Shown here: piece after piece, positions 1 to 8,013 of the stretch | Position numbering within the stretch: the first letter of the stretch is position 1 | Layout: each line of letters opens with the position of its first letter | Assembly: GCF_039973015.1 (NCBI RefSeq) | Contig: NZ_JBDWLT010000003.1 | Span: 1-64,000, forward strand | Origin: Parvibaculum sp039973015 | GTDB taxonomy: Bacteria > Pseudomonadota > Alphaproteobacteria > Parvibaculales > Parvibaculaceae | DNA: 64,000 nt | Direction: 5' to 3' | Translations under genes and position numbers: made by a program | The notes under the pieces: model-generated | What the model was told of the DNA's origin: nothing | Seen by the model: only the letters and a program-made list of their open reading frames with translations | The model's database searches: none

Positions 1-150
1 CGGATGCGGCTCATGAGGTGGGAGGAATCGTAACAGTCGGTGCGCGGAGCGTCGGAGGAGGACGCACCCCGCCTATTATATAAACATACTGGCGGCGTCG
101 CCGCCGCTCCGCGCAACCTTCCTCTTTTGAAGGCCGCACATCACGCAAAC

Positions 151-175
151 CTCCGAAGGCTCATGCCTTGCGGAG
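151..175 (-). terminator. weak hairpin downstream of the DUF1289 gene
   Basis: Ten base pairs with one bulged base (CTCCG-AAGGC against GCCTT-G-CGGAG) around a TCAT loop. It lies about 30 bases past the stop of the minus-strand DUF1289 gene. On that strand the stem is followed only by a short GTTTG, so it is at best a weak intrinsic terminator. The remaining bases 1-150 hold a TATATAA stretch and a GGCGGCG/CGCCGCC hairpin, and I see no gene there. Confidence 0.3.
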
Positions 176-205
176 CCATCGGTGCATCTATTCGCCCAGT
201 GCTTC

Positions 206-445
206 TTATTCTCCAAGCGCCTCGCGGATCTTCGCCAGCGCCTCTTCCCGCGCGCTTGCTCTCTCGCCCAGAGCATCGATCCGCGCAGGCAGTTCGCGCA
301 GCACCGCGTCCCGCTCGTCATCGTTCAATCCGCCCCAACCGGCAATTTCCTTGAGGCTCCGCCCGCAGCCCCGGCACACATTCGCGCGGCCGTCCACGGC
401 GCAGACGCGAAGGCAGGGGCTTTTGATCGGTTTTGAATAGCTCAT
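206..445 (-). CDS. DUF1289 domain-containing small Cys-rich protein
   Basis: A 79-residue protein with the DUF1289 pattern: SPCLRVC near the N terminus, then CRGCGRSLKEI and a Trp-containing helix (AGWGGL). The spaced cysteines (C-x3-C, then C-x2-C) suggest a small metal-binding fold; the family's function is not established. The tail is charged and helical (REEALAKIREAL). The start ATG has AGGAA seven bases upstream. It is divergent from cobT, with 71 bp between the two starts, so the promoters must share this space. Family assignment is by motif recognition. Confidence 0.8.
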   Translation of the reverse strand: MSYSKPIKSPCLRVCAVDGRANVCRGCGRSLKEIAGWGGLNDDERDAVLRELPARIDALGERASAREEALAKIREALGE

Positions 446-516
446 GGGTTTCCTGTGGCTCTGCGAGAGAGTATAGAGCGGGGCACTTCAATTCCCACGC
501 CACATCCGAGACGTCA

Positions 517-1503
517 ATGACCCGCGCCGCAACCGGCATGCCCTTCGACGATATCCGCAACCTTCTGGGGGGCCTGCCTCCCGTGGACGAGGAAGCGCGC
601 GCCGCTGCCGCCGCGCATACAGCCTCGCTTGCCGTGCCAGAAGGCTCGCTTGGCCGCATGGCCGAAATCGCGGAATGGGTGGCCGGTTGGGCCGGCATGA
701 CGCAACCCGCGATCACCCGGCCTCTCATCGCGATTTTTGCGGGCACACACGGCCTTGCCGCCGCCATGCCCGGCGCGGAGCCGAATGCGACCCATCGTCT
801 GGTTGAGCTTTACGCAGCGGGCGGCGGCGCCGTGAACCAGCTCGCACTCGAAGCGCAGGCGGGCCTCAAGGTCTTCGACCTCGCGCTCGACATGCCTGTG
901 CCGGACATCCGTGACAGCGAGGCGCTTTCCGAAGCGGCCTGCGCGGCCACCATGGCCTTCGGCATGGAATCGATTGCGGGCGGCACCGACATTCTCTGCC
1001 TCGGTGCGGCGGGCGAGGGCGGCCGTATTTCCGCAGCCGCGCTCATGGCCGCATTGTCCGGCGGCGCGCCGGGCGACTGGGCAGACGGTTCTGCCTTTGC
1101 CAACGAAGCCGTCGCCGCAGCACTCGCCACCCATGAGGGTCATTTCGGAGATCCGCTGGAGGCGCTCCGCCGTGTCGGCTCGCGGGAGCTTGCGGCCATT
1201 GCGGGTGCAATTCTCGCCGCCCGCTATCAGCGCATCCCCGTTCTGCTCGACGGTTTCGTCTCCTGCGCCGCCGCCGCCGTCCTCCACAAGATGGAGCCCT
1301 CGGCGCTCGACCACTGCATGGCCGCGCATGTCTCCGCCGATCCCGCTCACGCTCGTCTTCTTGCCGCCATTGGCAAGCAGCCGCTCATCGAAAGCGGCAT
1401 TTCCCTTGAGGAAGGGGCGGGCGCCGCTCTCGGCCTCGCCTTGGTGAAATCGGCCCTCGCCATCCATCGCGGTACCGTTCGGAAGGACCAGATCGCCGAC
1501 TAG
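517..1503 (+). CDS. cobT: nicotinate-nucleotide--dimethylbenzimidazole phosphoribosyltransferase (divergent)
   Basis: CobT transfers phosphoribose from nicotinate mononucleotide to the lower-ligand base (usually 5,6-dimethylbenzimidazole) in cobalamin assembly. The 328-residue product carries the N-terminal PEGSLGRM segment, the GTHG motif (76-79) and the C-terminal EEGAGAALGLALV segment, whose Glu (about residue 299) matches the catalytic base of the enterobacterial enzyme. The central GEMGIGNTT-type signature is poorly kept: here it reads GAAGEGGRISAA (163-174). The frame is open 28 codons further upstream, but the ATG at 517 gives the normal family N terminus. No other cobalamin gene and no B12 riboswitch was recognised nearby. 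Confidence 0.8.
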   Translation: MTRAATGMPFDDIRNLLGGLPPVDEEARAAAAAHTASLAVPEGSLGRMAEIAEWVAGWAGMTQPAITRPLIAIFAGTHGLAAAMPGAEPNATHRLVELYAAGGGAVNQLALEAQAGLKVFDLALDMPVPDIRDSEALSEAACAATMAFGMESIAGGTDILCLGAAGEGGRISAAALMAALSGGAPGDWADGSAFANEAVAAALATHEGHFGDPLEALRRVGSRELAAIAGAILAARYQRIPVLLDGFVSCAAAAVLHKMEPSALDHCMAAHVSADPAHARLLAAIGKQPLIESGISLEEGAGAALGLALVKSALAIHRGTVRKDQIAD

Positions 1504-1559
1504 TCCCCACCCGGCAACCGGCGCTATAATTTGGCTGCCAACGAAGCAAGGGCCAGACA

Positions 1560-2258
1560 ATGCCGAACACGCTGGGACTATGGGGTGACCTTGACGACCT
1601 AGAGCTCCTTCGGGACATAGAAGCGAGCTTCGACGTTTCCTTTTGCGACGATGAGCCGACGAAATGGTTCACCGTCGGAGACGTCTTCGCTGCTCTCGAA
1701 AGGGAGTTCTCCGTTCAGGCCTCCGCCGGTGGAAAATGCGCAACGAGCATGGCTTTCTTCCGTTTGCGGCGGGCATTGACGGAACTGGGCGTCGAAGGAC
1801 GATTGAAGCCTGATTTTTCGTTCTCGGCCGTGAAGCAGCTGTCCCCCAGGCGCTTGATCAAGGAATTGGAAAAACGTTCCGGTCTTCGCCTTCCGTCCCC
1901 GACGTTAAGCTATGCGGGGGCGGGTCTTCTTCTGCTTGCCTTCACCGGGCTGGTCGCCTCGTTCTTTATCGGAAATGGGTGGCTGATCCTCTGCCTGCTC
2001 GCCGTTCTTGTCCTGGGCTTTCCCGTTATTGGGACGGTGGATCGGGGAATGCTGCCGATGGGGAGCAAAACGCTTGGCGGCCTTGCCCGCGCTGCGGCGA
2101 CCCGAAATTACGGCCGGTTGGTGGGCGAGGGGGCGGGAATGCGCGAGGGCGATCTCTGGCGGGTTTTCTGCGATCTGCTTGCCGACCACACGGCGCTTCC
2201 GAAGGACGAGATCGCGAGAGAGACCCTGCTGATCGGGAAGCGAACAAAGGCGGCCTGA
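1560..2258 (+). CDS. hypothetical membrane protein with ACP-like N-terminal region
   Basis: A 232-residue protein I do not recognise as a named family. Residues about 9-50 (LDDLELLRDIEASFDVSF then FTVGDVFAALE) resemble the helix pattern of acyl-carrier-protein/DUF1493-like domains, but there is no DSL phosphopantetheine serine, so it would be carrier-inactive. Residues about 119-157 form two adjacent hydrophobic segments (a membrane hairpin), followed by a soluble tail of about 70 residues (GREGDLWRVFCDLLADH-like). It follows cobT by 56 bp on the same strand, which permits co-transcription but gives no functional clue. Confidence 0.55.
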   Translation: MPNTLGLWGDLDDLELLRDIEASFDVSFCDDEPTKWFTVGDVFAALEREFSVQASAGGKCATSMAFFRLRRALTELGVEGRLKPDFSFSAVKQLSPRRLIKELEKRSGLRLPSPTLSYAGAGLLLLAFTGLVASFFIGNGWLILCLLAVLVLGFPVIGTVDRGMLPMGSKTLGGLARAAATRNYGRLVGEGAGMREGDLWRVFCDLLADHTALPKDEIARETLLIGKRTKAA

Positions 2259-2489
2259 AGATAGGCTCTCCCCGTTCAAATCCGCACAGCGCCCCGTTCG
2301 CTGCTTACGAGTCGGCATGCTTGCAACAGGGGACGTTGCGACTATTATCACCGCCAAAATAAGGCTATGGACGCGGGATCGGCGGTTCTTCCGTTCGGGG
2401 CGGCACCGGGCCAGTGCAAATGATAACCCGGTATGTCGGCGCTGAGGTGGAAACCCGCCCGCGCGTCTGCCGTTATTGGAGGTTGACCC

Positions 2490-3677
2490 ATGGATATGCG
2501 CTTTTCCCCCGAGGAAATGGCTTTCCGCGACGAAGTCCGCGAATTCATCGCGAATAACTATCCTGACGAACTCCGGGGCGCCCGCCGCGGCGAGATGTCG
2601 AAGGAAGATATCCTCAAGTGGCACCGCGTCCTCTACAAGAAGGGCTGGGTCGTCCCGCACTGGCCCGTGGAATATGGCGGCACCGGCTGGACGATCACGC
2701 AGCGCTACATCTGGAACGAAGAGAATGCGCGCGCGGAAACGACACCGCTGCTTCCCTTCGGCCTCTCCATGGTCGGCCCCGTGATCTATACCTTCGGCAA
2801 CGAAGAGCAGAAGAAGCGCTTCATCCCCGGCATCCTTTCGGGCGACGACTGGTGGTGTCAGGGTTATTCGGAGCCGGGTTCGGGTTCGGACCTCGCCAGC
2901 CTGCGCACCAAGGCCGTGCGTGAGGGCGACCACTATATCGTCAATGGTTCGAAGACCTGGACGACGCTCGCCCAGCATGCCGACTGGATGTTCTGCCTCG
3001 TCCGCACGGACCCGAATGTGAAGCAGCAGGAAGGCATCTCCTTCCTCCTCATCGACATGAAGACGCCGGGCATCACCGTCCGTCCGATCATCACGATGGA
3101 CGGCTCGCACGAGGTCAACGAGGTTTTCCTCGAAGATGTGAAGGTGCCCGCCGAAAACCTCATCGGCGAAGAGAACAAGGGCTGGACCTACGCGAAGTTC
3201 CTGCTCGGCAACGAGCGTTCGGGCATCGCGGGCGTCGCGCGCTCCAAGAAGGCGATCGAACGTCTGAAGAAACTCGCGACCGCCGAGCTTCTCGATGGCG
3301 AGCCCCTGATGAAGACAGACGAGTTCTCCCGCAAGGTGGCCGAACTCGAAATCGACCTCTCCGCTCTCGAAGTGACCGAGCTGCGTACGCTCGCCGCCGA
3401 GAGCAAGGGCCGCGGTCCGGGACCGGAAGCCTCGATCCTCAAGATCAAGGGCACCGAAATCCAGCAGCGCATCACCGAACTCGCCGTCGAGGCGGTCGGC
3501 AACTACGCGCTGGTCGAGGCGCCGCGTCTCGAAGTGACCGGCAATGAATTCGTGCCCGGCCCGGAGGGCTCGCAGGGTGTTGCGCAGGATTATTTCAACA
3601 TGCGCAAGACCTCGATCTATGGCGGATCGAACGAGATCCAGCACAACATCATCGCAAAAATGGTGCTCGGGCTTTAG
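2490..3677 (+). CDS. acyl-CoA dehydrogenase, large-subunit type (PimC-like)
   Basis: An FAD-dependent acyl-CoA dehydrogenase of 395 residues. The N-terminal helical domain begins MDMRFSPEEMAFRDEV; the flavin-contact segment is QGYSEPGSGSDLASL, then NGSKTWTT; the C-terminal helical domain ends in SIYGGSNEIQ. The canonical Glu of the YEGT motif in medium-chain enzymes is Gly here, so the base must lie elsewhere or in a partner. Length and motifs match the large subunit of pimeloyl-CoA-type heterodimeric dehydrogenases. A strong GGAGG (2478-2482) sits seven bases before the ATG. A second, smaller dehydrogenase starts 100 bp downstream, consistent with a two-subunit enzyme. The substrate cannot be read from the sequence. 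Confidence 0.85.
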   Translation: MDMRFSPEEMAFRDEVREFIANNYPDELRGARRGEMSKEDILKWHRVLYKKGWVVPHWPVEYGGTGWTITQRYIWNEENARAETTPLLPFGLSMVGPVIYTFGNEEQKKRFIPGILSGDDWWCQGYSEPGSGSDLASLRTKAVREGDHYIVNGSKTWTTLAQHADWMFCLVRTDPNVKQQEGISFLLIDMKTPGITVRPIITMDGSHEVNEVFLEDVKVPAENLIGEENKGWTYAKFLLGNERSGIAGVARSKKAIERLKKLATAELLDGEPLMKTDEFSRKVAELEIDLSALEVTELRTLAAESKGRGPGPEASILKIKGTEIQQRITELAVEAVGNYALVEAPRLEVTGNEFVPGPEGSQGVAQDYFNMRKTSIYGGSNEIQHNIIAKMVLGL

Positions 3678-3679
3678 GA

Positions 3680-3723
3680 GCGAAACCAGAAAAAGTGGAA
3701 GCCGGTTTTTCATCCGGTTTCGC
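3680..3723. repeat. intergenic palindromic element between the paired dehydrogenase genes
   Basis: The ends GCGAAACC (3680-3687) and GGTTTCGC (3716-3723) are perfect inverted repeats. The interior holds GAAAAAGTGGAAGCCGG and TTTTTC, close to a motif (GAAAAAGTGG..ACCGGTTTTTC) that I know as widespread between genes of Rhizobiales. It begins three bases after the stop of the first gene. It may set mRNA stability between the two subunits. Confidence 0.55.
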
Positions 3724-3777
3724 GACGGAATAAAAAGACAGCACCGCAAAAGAACAGCAACGAGGGAAGGTCGGAAG

Positions 3778-4908
3778 ATGGATTTTTCGTTCACCGAAGA
3801 GCAGACCCTGCTCCGCAATACCGTGCAGAGCCTGCTTCAGGACAAGTATGACTTCGACACGCGCCGTAAGGTCGCAAAATCGGCCGATGGCTGGCGTCCC
3901 GAGATGTGGGCGCAGTTCGCCGAGCTTGGTCTTCTCGCCGCTCCCTTCTCCGAAGAGATGGGCGGCCTCGGTGGCGGCGCCATCGAAACCATGATCGTCA
4001 TGGAAGAGTTTGGCCGTCACCTCGTGATCGAGCCTTATGTCGAGACGGTCGTGATCGCTGGCGGTTTCCTGCGTGAAGGCGGTTCTGCCGCGCAGCAGGA
4101 AGCGCATATTCCCGGCATCGTCGGTGGCGAAACGGTCTGGGCCTTCGCCTATGCCGAGCCGCAGGGCCGCTACAATCTTGCCGACTTGAAGACGACGGCG
4201 AAGAAGGACGGCGCAGGCTACACGATCAACGGCTACAAGGCCGTCGTTCTCGGCGCGCCCTGGGCGCAGAAGCTCATCGTGACGGCACGTACCTCCGGTG
4301 GCCAGCGCGACCGCGATGGCGTCTCGGTCTTCATCGTCGACAAGTCGGCGGCGGGTGTCTCGACGCGAGACTATCCGACGGTCGATGGCCGCCGTGCTTC
4401 GGAAATCACCTTCGAGAATGTGAAGGTCGAGGCCGACGCGCTGATCGGCGAAGAAGGCAAGGGCCTGCCCCTCGTCGAGAAGATCACGGATCAGGCGATT
4501 GCCGCTCTCTCGGCCGAAGCCACGGGTTGCATGAAGGAACTGAACACGGCAACCGTCGAATATTGCAAGACGCGCAAGCAGTTCGGCGTACCCATCGGCA
4601 AGTTCCAGGTGCTGCAGCACCGCATGGTCGACATGTTCATGGCCTATGAGCAGTCCGTCTCCATGACCTACATGGTCAATCTGAAGCTCGAAGAAGACGA
4701 TGCAGAGCGCACCAGGGCTGCCGCAGGCGCCAAGGTCCAGATCGGCAAGGCCGGCCGTTTCGTTGGCCAGGAAGCCGTGCAGCTTCATGGCGGCATGGGA
4801 ATGACCGACGAACTCAATGTCGGCCACTACTTCAAGCGCCTGACGATGATCGACACGCAGTTCGGCAATGTCGACTATCAGCTGAAGCGCTACTCCGAAG
4901 CTGCTTGA
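3778..4908 (+). CDS. acyl-CoA dehydrogenase, small-subunit type (PimD-like)
   Basis: A 376-residue acyl-CoA dehydrogenase beginning MDFSFTEEQTLLRNTVQSLL. The flavin-contact region (AYAEPQGRYNLADL) is degenerate compared with the usual TEPxAGSD, and the C terminus keeps QLHGGMGMTDELNVGHYFKR but lacks a YEGT/YGGS motif. That is the typical look of the small subunit of heterodimeric dehydrogenases such as PimD or the steroid-degrading FadE pairs. The ATG at 3778 is preceded by GGAAG. The frame is open upstream into the preceding gene, but the family N terminus fits this start. It ends just before a strong terminator, so the pair is probably one transcript. Confidence 0.83.
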   Translation: MDFSFTEEQTLLRNTVQSLLQDKYDFDTRRKVAKSADGWRPEMWAQFAELGLLAAPFSEEMGGLGGGAIETMIVMEEFGRHLVIEPYVETVVIAGGFLREGGSAAQQEAHIPGIVGGETVWAFAYAEPQGRYNLADLKTTAKKDGAGYTINGYKAVVLGAPWAQKLIVTARTSGGQRDRDGVSVFIVDKSAAGVSTRDYPTVDGRRASEITFENVKVEADALIGEEGKGLPLVEKITDQAIAALSAEATGCMKELNTATVEYCKTRKQFGVPIGKFQVLQHRMVDMFMAYEQSVSMTYMVNLKLEEDDAERTRAAAGAKVQIGKAGRFVGQEAVQLHGGMGMTDELNVGHYFKRLTMIDTQFGNVDYQLKRYSEAA

Positions 4909-4930
4909 GCCGCTTCACTTCGCGAATACG

Positions 4931-4959
4931 AAAGGCCGCTCTCCGGAGCGGCCTTTTTT
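4931..4959 (+). terminator. Rho-independent terminator after the dehydrogenase pair
   Basis: The stem GGCCGCTC/GAGCGGCC encloses a TCCG loop and is followed by TTTTTT on the plus strand. It lies 23 bases past the stop of the small-subunit gene. Flanking A residues could also stop the convergent histidine kinase transcript. Confidence 0.85.
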
Positions 4960-4978
4960 CTTGGGAGGTGGTCTGTTG

Positions 4979-6511
4979 TCAGGCGCGCCGCGCCGCAGCA
5001 GCTCTTGCGCGCAGCCTCTGCGGCGGCAGCACACATTCAGCCTGCGTACCCTGACCGACCTTGCTCTTCAGTTCGAAGCGCCCGCCATGAACCGCGAGCA
5101 GCCCCTTCACGATGGAAAGGCCGAGGCCGGAGCCCTTGCCGGGCTGCGCAAGACCGGAAGCACCCTGCGTGAAGGCGTGGAGGACCTTCTCGATTTCGGT
5201 TTCCGCGATGCCGGGTCCGTTGTCGTGAATGCCGAAGCGCAATTCGCCATCGGCTTCCATCCGCGCGAACATGAGCACTTCGCCGCCCGGCGGCGAGAAC
5301 TTCACGGCATTCGTAAGCAGGTTGATCCAGGTCTGGCGAAGCGCGCGGGCATCGCCATAGATGACGGGCAGGTCTGGTTCGAAATCTGCGACAAGCGCAA
5401 CGCGTTGCGCCTGCGCCCTGATCTCCACAATGCGACGGCAGTCTTCGGCCAATTGAACGATATCGACGTCTTCCTCGGTGATCTGAAAGCGGCCCGCCTC
5501 GATGCGCGAGAGGTCCAGCACATCGTTGATGAGGCCGAGCAGGTGCTGACCGGAACGGTTGATGTCGTTCGCATATTCCTTGTAGGTCGGCACAGTGTGC
5601 TTGCCGAAGATTTCGGAGGCCATCACCTCCGAAAAGCCGATGATCGCGTTGAGTGGTGTGCGAAGCTCGTGGCTCATATTGGCGAGGAAGTGCGATTTCG
5701 CGCGATTGGCTTCTTCTGCACGTGCCCGCGCCTCGTCTGAATCCCGCTTCGCCTTGAAGAGCTGTTCGACAAGGCCTGACTTGTCCTCGCGCAGCGTGAT
5801 CGAGTGCAGCATGATCCCGTTGACCCGCGCCATAAGCTGCGCGAGCAGCACGGCGAAAACGGCGAGAACCAATGCGAGCGACACATGCAGCAGGTCACCA
5901 TAGGACAGAAGCCGCCCCGTCACGGCAGCGGCAAGCGGCAGCGCGGTGGCATAGAAGGCAGGCATGTAGCACGACGTGATGAGCGAAATGGGCGCAATGA
6001 TCAGCAGCAGTGTCGTCAGCACATAGGATTGCTGGACCTCACTTCCGGGCACCCAGAAGAAGAACACCGTGGATGCGAGACTGAGTGAAAACAGGAAGCC
6101 CACTGCGAGGAAGCGGCGTTCCCATGCCGCGACACTCGCCGGTTCGGGCTGAGCGGTGGTGAAGGCGAGAATGTTCTGCCGGTTGAACCAGGCGGAGATG
6201 AAAACGAGGATCACGGGAATGGCCAGCCAGTACCAGGCGACAGATCCGGCAAAACAGGCCGCATAGGGGATCATCAGCAGCGGAAAGGCGTAAGGCAACG
6301 GAAGCTTCTGGCTTTCCACGAACATGCGAAGCTGCTCGAGTCTGATTTCCGGCGTGAGCGGTTTACCATTGCCGGTATGAGGCAGGAAAGCCGAGAACCA
6401 CCGCGCCTCACCAGCCTCGTCGGGGGTCTGGAATGCACCGCGGCCACCGGCTGGACCTGTAGCGGTCGGCCGCTGCACGGATTCATTCTGCCGCATTTCG
6501 CCGGCTGTCAT
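4979..6511 (-). CDS. membrane sensor histidine kinase (orphan)
   Basis: A 510-residue kinase. Residues about 73-225 contain five or six hydrophobic segments forming a membrane sensor without an obvious periplasmic domain. A coiled linker (about 240-272) leads to the HisKA domain with phospho-acceptor His281 in SHELRTPLNAIIGFSE. The HATPase domain has the N box (Asn401 in NLLTNAVKFSPPGG), G1 (DNGPGI, 430-435) and G2 (GSGLGLSIVKG, 460-470). The domain arrangement resembles PdhS/PleC-like kinases of alphaproteobacteria, which act on DivK-type regulators. No response regulator gene is adjacent, so the partner is unknown. The C terminus is very Arg/Ala-rich. Confidence 0.88.
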   Translation of the reverse strand: MTAGEMRQNESVQRPTATGPAGGRGAFQTPDEAGEARWFSAFLPHTGNGKPLTPEIRLEQLRMFVESQKLPLPYAFPLLMIPYAACFAGSVAWYWLAIPVILVFISAWFNRQNILAFTTAQPEPASVAAWERRFLAVGFLFSLSLASTVFFFWVPGSEVQQSYVLTTLLLIIAPISLITSCYMPAFYATALPLAAAVTGRLLSYGDLLHVSLALVLAVFAVLLAQLMARVNGIMLHSITLREDKSGLVEQLFKAKRDSDEARARAEEANRAKSHFLANMSHELRTPLNAIIGFSEVMASEIFGKHTVPTYKEYANDINRSGQHLLGLINDVLDLSRIEAGRFQITEEDVDIVQLAEDCRRIVEIRAQAQRVALVADFEPDLPVIYGDARALRQTWINLLTNAVKFSPPGGEVLMFARMEADGELRFGIHDNGPGIAETEIEKVLHAFTQGASGLAQPGKGSGLGLSIVKGLLAVHGGRFELKSKVGQGTQAECVLPPQRLRARAAAARRA

Positions 6512-6668
6512 TGGATGTGCCCTTTTTGGCCGCCCTGGCCTTGCGTCACGCCCGGTAAATACCGCCCGCCGGGTGTGTCTTGACGATCAGGCTGGGCGAA
6601 AAGTCTTAATAAGGTTTTCCGAGAAATGGTTAAGGCGGCATAATCGGGCTGAACGCAGCGCTTTATTT

Positions 6669-6683
6669 GGCGTATGAGACGCC
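6669..6683. promoter_or_regulatory. small palindrome in the divergent kinase/crotonase promoter region
   Basis: GGCGT-ATGAG-ACGCC, a perfect five-base inverted repeat with a five-base spacer, inside an AT-richer stretch (TTTATTT before, ATAACA after). It lies 49 bases before the crotonase start and could be a regulator site. This is inference only. The rest of 6512-6731 shows nothing else I can name. Confidence 0.3.
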
Positions 6684-6731
6684 ATAACAACAGGCAGCGG
6701 AAAAAATGCACAAAGGAGAGGCAGCCCGGCG

Positions 6732-7532
6732 ATGAGCGAACACCTGATTTTTGAGAAAAACGGCCCCGTCGTAACCTTGACCATCAACCGGCCCGAGACT
6801 CGTAACCCGCTTGGTGCGCCCGAAGATGCCGGGAATTTTTCGGCCGCGGCCGCGCGTATCAACGATGATCGCGAGGTTCGTTGTGTCATTCTGACCGGTG
6901 CCGGCAAGGCCTTCTCCGCGGGTGGCAACGTAAAGGCCATGCGAGAAGGTGGAGACGGCTTCGGCGGCCCCGGTGTTCATATCCGCGAGCTTTATCGCAA
7001 CGGCATCCACCGCATTGTGAAGTCGGTATGGGGCATCGAGGTGCCGGTCATCGCCGCCGTCAACGGCCCGGCGATCGGGCTTGGCAACGATGTCGCCTGC
7101 CTCGCCGATACGCGCATCGCCGCCGACAGTGCAATTTTTGGGGCGACCTTCCTCAAGATCGGCCTCGTCCCCGGCGATGGCGGGGCGTGGCTCTTGCCGC
7201 GCATCATCGGCATGGCGCGGGCCTCGGAGCTTCTCTACACGGGTGATACCATTAGCGCAGCCACGGCAAAGGAATGGGGCCTCGTTTCGGAAGTCGTCCC
7301 TGCTGACGAACTCATGGACCGCGCCAGGGCCGTTGCCGCGAAGATCTGCAATCAGGCGCCGGATGTACTGCGCATGACGAAGCAGCTTCTCCGCCGGGGC
7401 ATGCTGAGCGACTTTGACAATATCATGGAGCTGTCGGCATCCATGCAGGCGCTTGCCCATCACACCGAGGACCACAAGGAGGCTCTCGACGCCTTTTTCG
7501 AAAAGCGCGCCCCGAACTACAAGGGGGCTTGA
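6732..7532 (+). CDS. enoyl-CoA hydratase/isomerase family protein
   Basis: A crotonase-fold protein of 266 residues. The two oxyanion-hole segments are visible: AFSAGGNVKAM and VNGPAIGLGNDVA. Of the two glutamates used by classical enoyl-CoA hydratase, the one in the ASELL segment is kept, while the position equivalent to the other is occupied by Phe (ATFLKIGLVPGDGG). The enzyme may therefore be an isomerase or a special crotonase rather than a standard hydratase. AAAGGAGA lies eleven bases upstream of the ATG. It sits next to acyl-CoA dehydrogenases, which fits a fatty- or branched-acyl degradation role. Confidence 0.85.
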   Translation: MSEHLIFEKNGPVVTLTINRPETRNPLGAPEDAGNFSAAAARINDDREVRCVILTGAGKAFSAGGNVKAMREGGDGFGGPGVHIRELYRNGIHRIVKSVWGIEVPVIAAVNGPAIGLGNDVACLADTRIAADSAIFGATFLKIGLVPGDGGAWLLPRIIGMARASELLYTGDTISAATAKEWGLVSEVVPADELMDRARAVAAKICNQAPDVLRMTKQLLRRGMLSDFDNIMELSASMQALAHHTEDHKEALDAFFEKRAPNYKGA

Positions 7533-7686
7533 CGGGCGTTCGAAACTGAACAGCAGGCCGCACCTTCTCGAACAGACTGCGGCGCACCGCGCATTGAAGC
7601 GGGGGAACTTTGCCCCTAAAGTCGCCGCCAACAAATGCCGCTAACAAACAATGGGCCGACGGCCCAGTCCAAAACGGGAGCGAAAC

Positions 7687-7983
7687 ATGAGTGTCATCGG
7701 TATCGTTGCGACCCTTCCGGTCCAGCCGGGCAAGGAAGCCGAATTCGAGAAGGTCTTCTCCGACCTGCGCTCGAAGGTGAAGGCGAACGAGAAGGGCTGC
7801 CTCCAGTACGATTTCTTCAAGTCCAAGTCCGAGCCCGCCACCTACATCGTCATGGAACAATACGCCACGCAGGAAGACCTCGATGCCCACGGCAAGTCGG
7901 AATATTTCCGTGCTGCCGGCCCGGCGCTCGGTGCGGTTCTCGGCGGTGCGCCGTCGCTGCAGTTCCTCGACAAGGTTGAGTAA
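7687..7983 (+). CDS. antibiotic biosynthesis monooxygenase (ABM)-fold protein
   Basis: A 98-residue single-domain protein of the dimeric alpha/beta-barrel ABM/YgiN type: an N-terminal strand (IGIVATLPVQPGKEAEFEKVF), then GCLQYDFFKSKSEPATYIVMEQYATQEDLDAH. Family members act as quinol monooxygenases or heme-degrading or unknown enzymes. No heme-ligand pattern is evident here. It is followed 30 bp later by an acyl-CoA dehydrogenase, and the pair is probably co-transcribed. The gap before it (7533-7686) contains only a GGGG/CCCC hairpin. Confidence 0.8.
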   Translation: MSVIGIVATLPVQPGKEAEFEKVFSDLRSKVKANEKGCLQYDFFKSKSEPATYIVMEQYATQEDLDAHGKSEYFRAAGPALGAVLGGAPSLQFLDKVE

Positions 7984-8013
7984 GCGGTAAGGCAGAAAAC
8001 GAGAGAGACGAAT

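Noticed and set aside
1..205. Possible cobalamin riboswitch near cobT
   Set aside because: No B12-box-like core could be found in either orientation, and the region is separated from cobT by the DUF1289 gene.
1905..3818. Open frame of 637 codons on the minus strand opposite the first acyl-CoA dehydrogenase
   Set aside because: It mirrors a clear dehydrogenase gene on the plus strand; composition is His/Arg/Asp-rich as expected from antisense of GC-rich code, with no domain.
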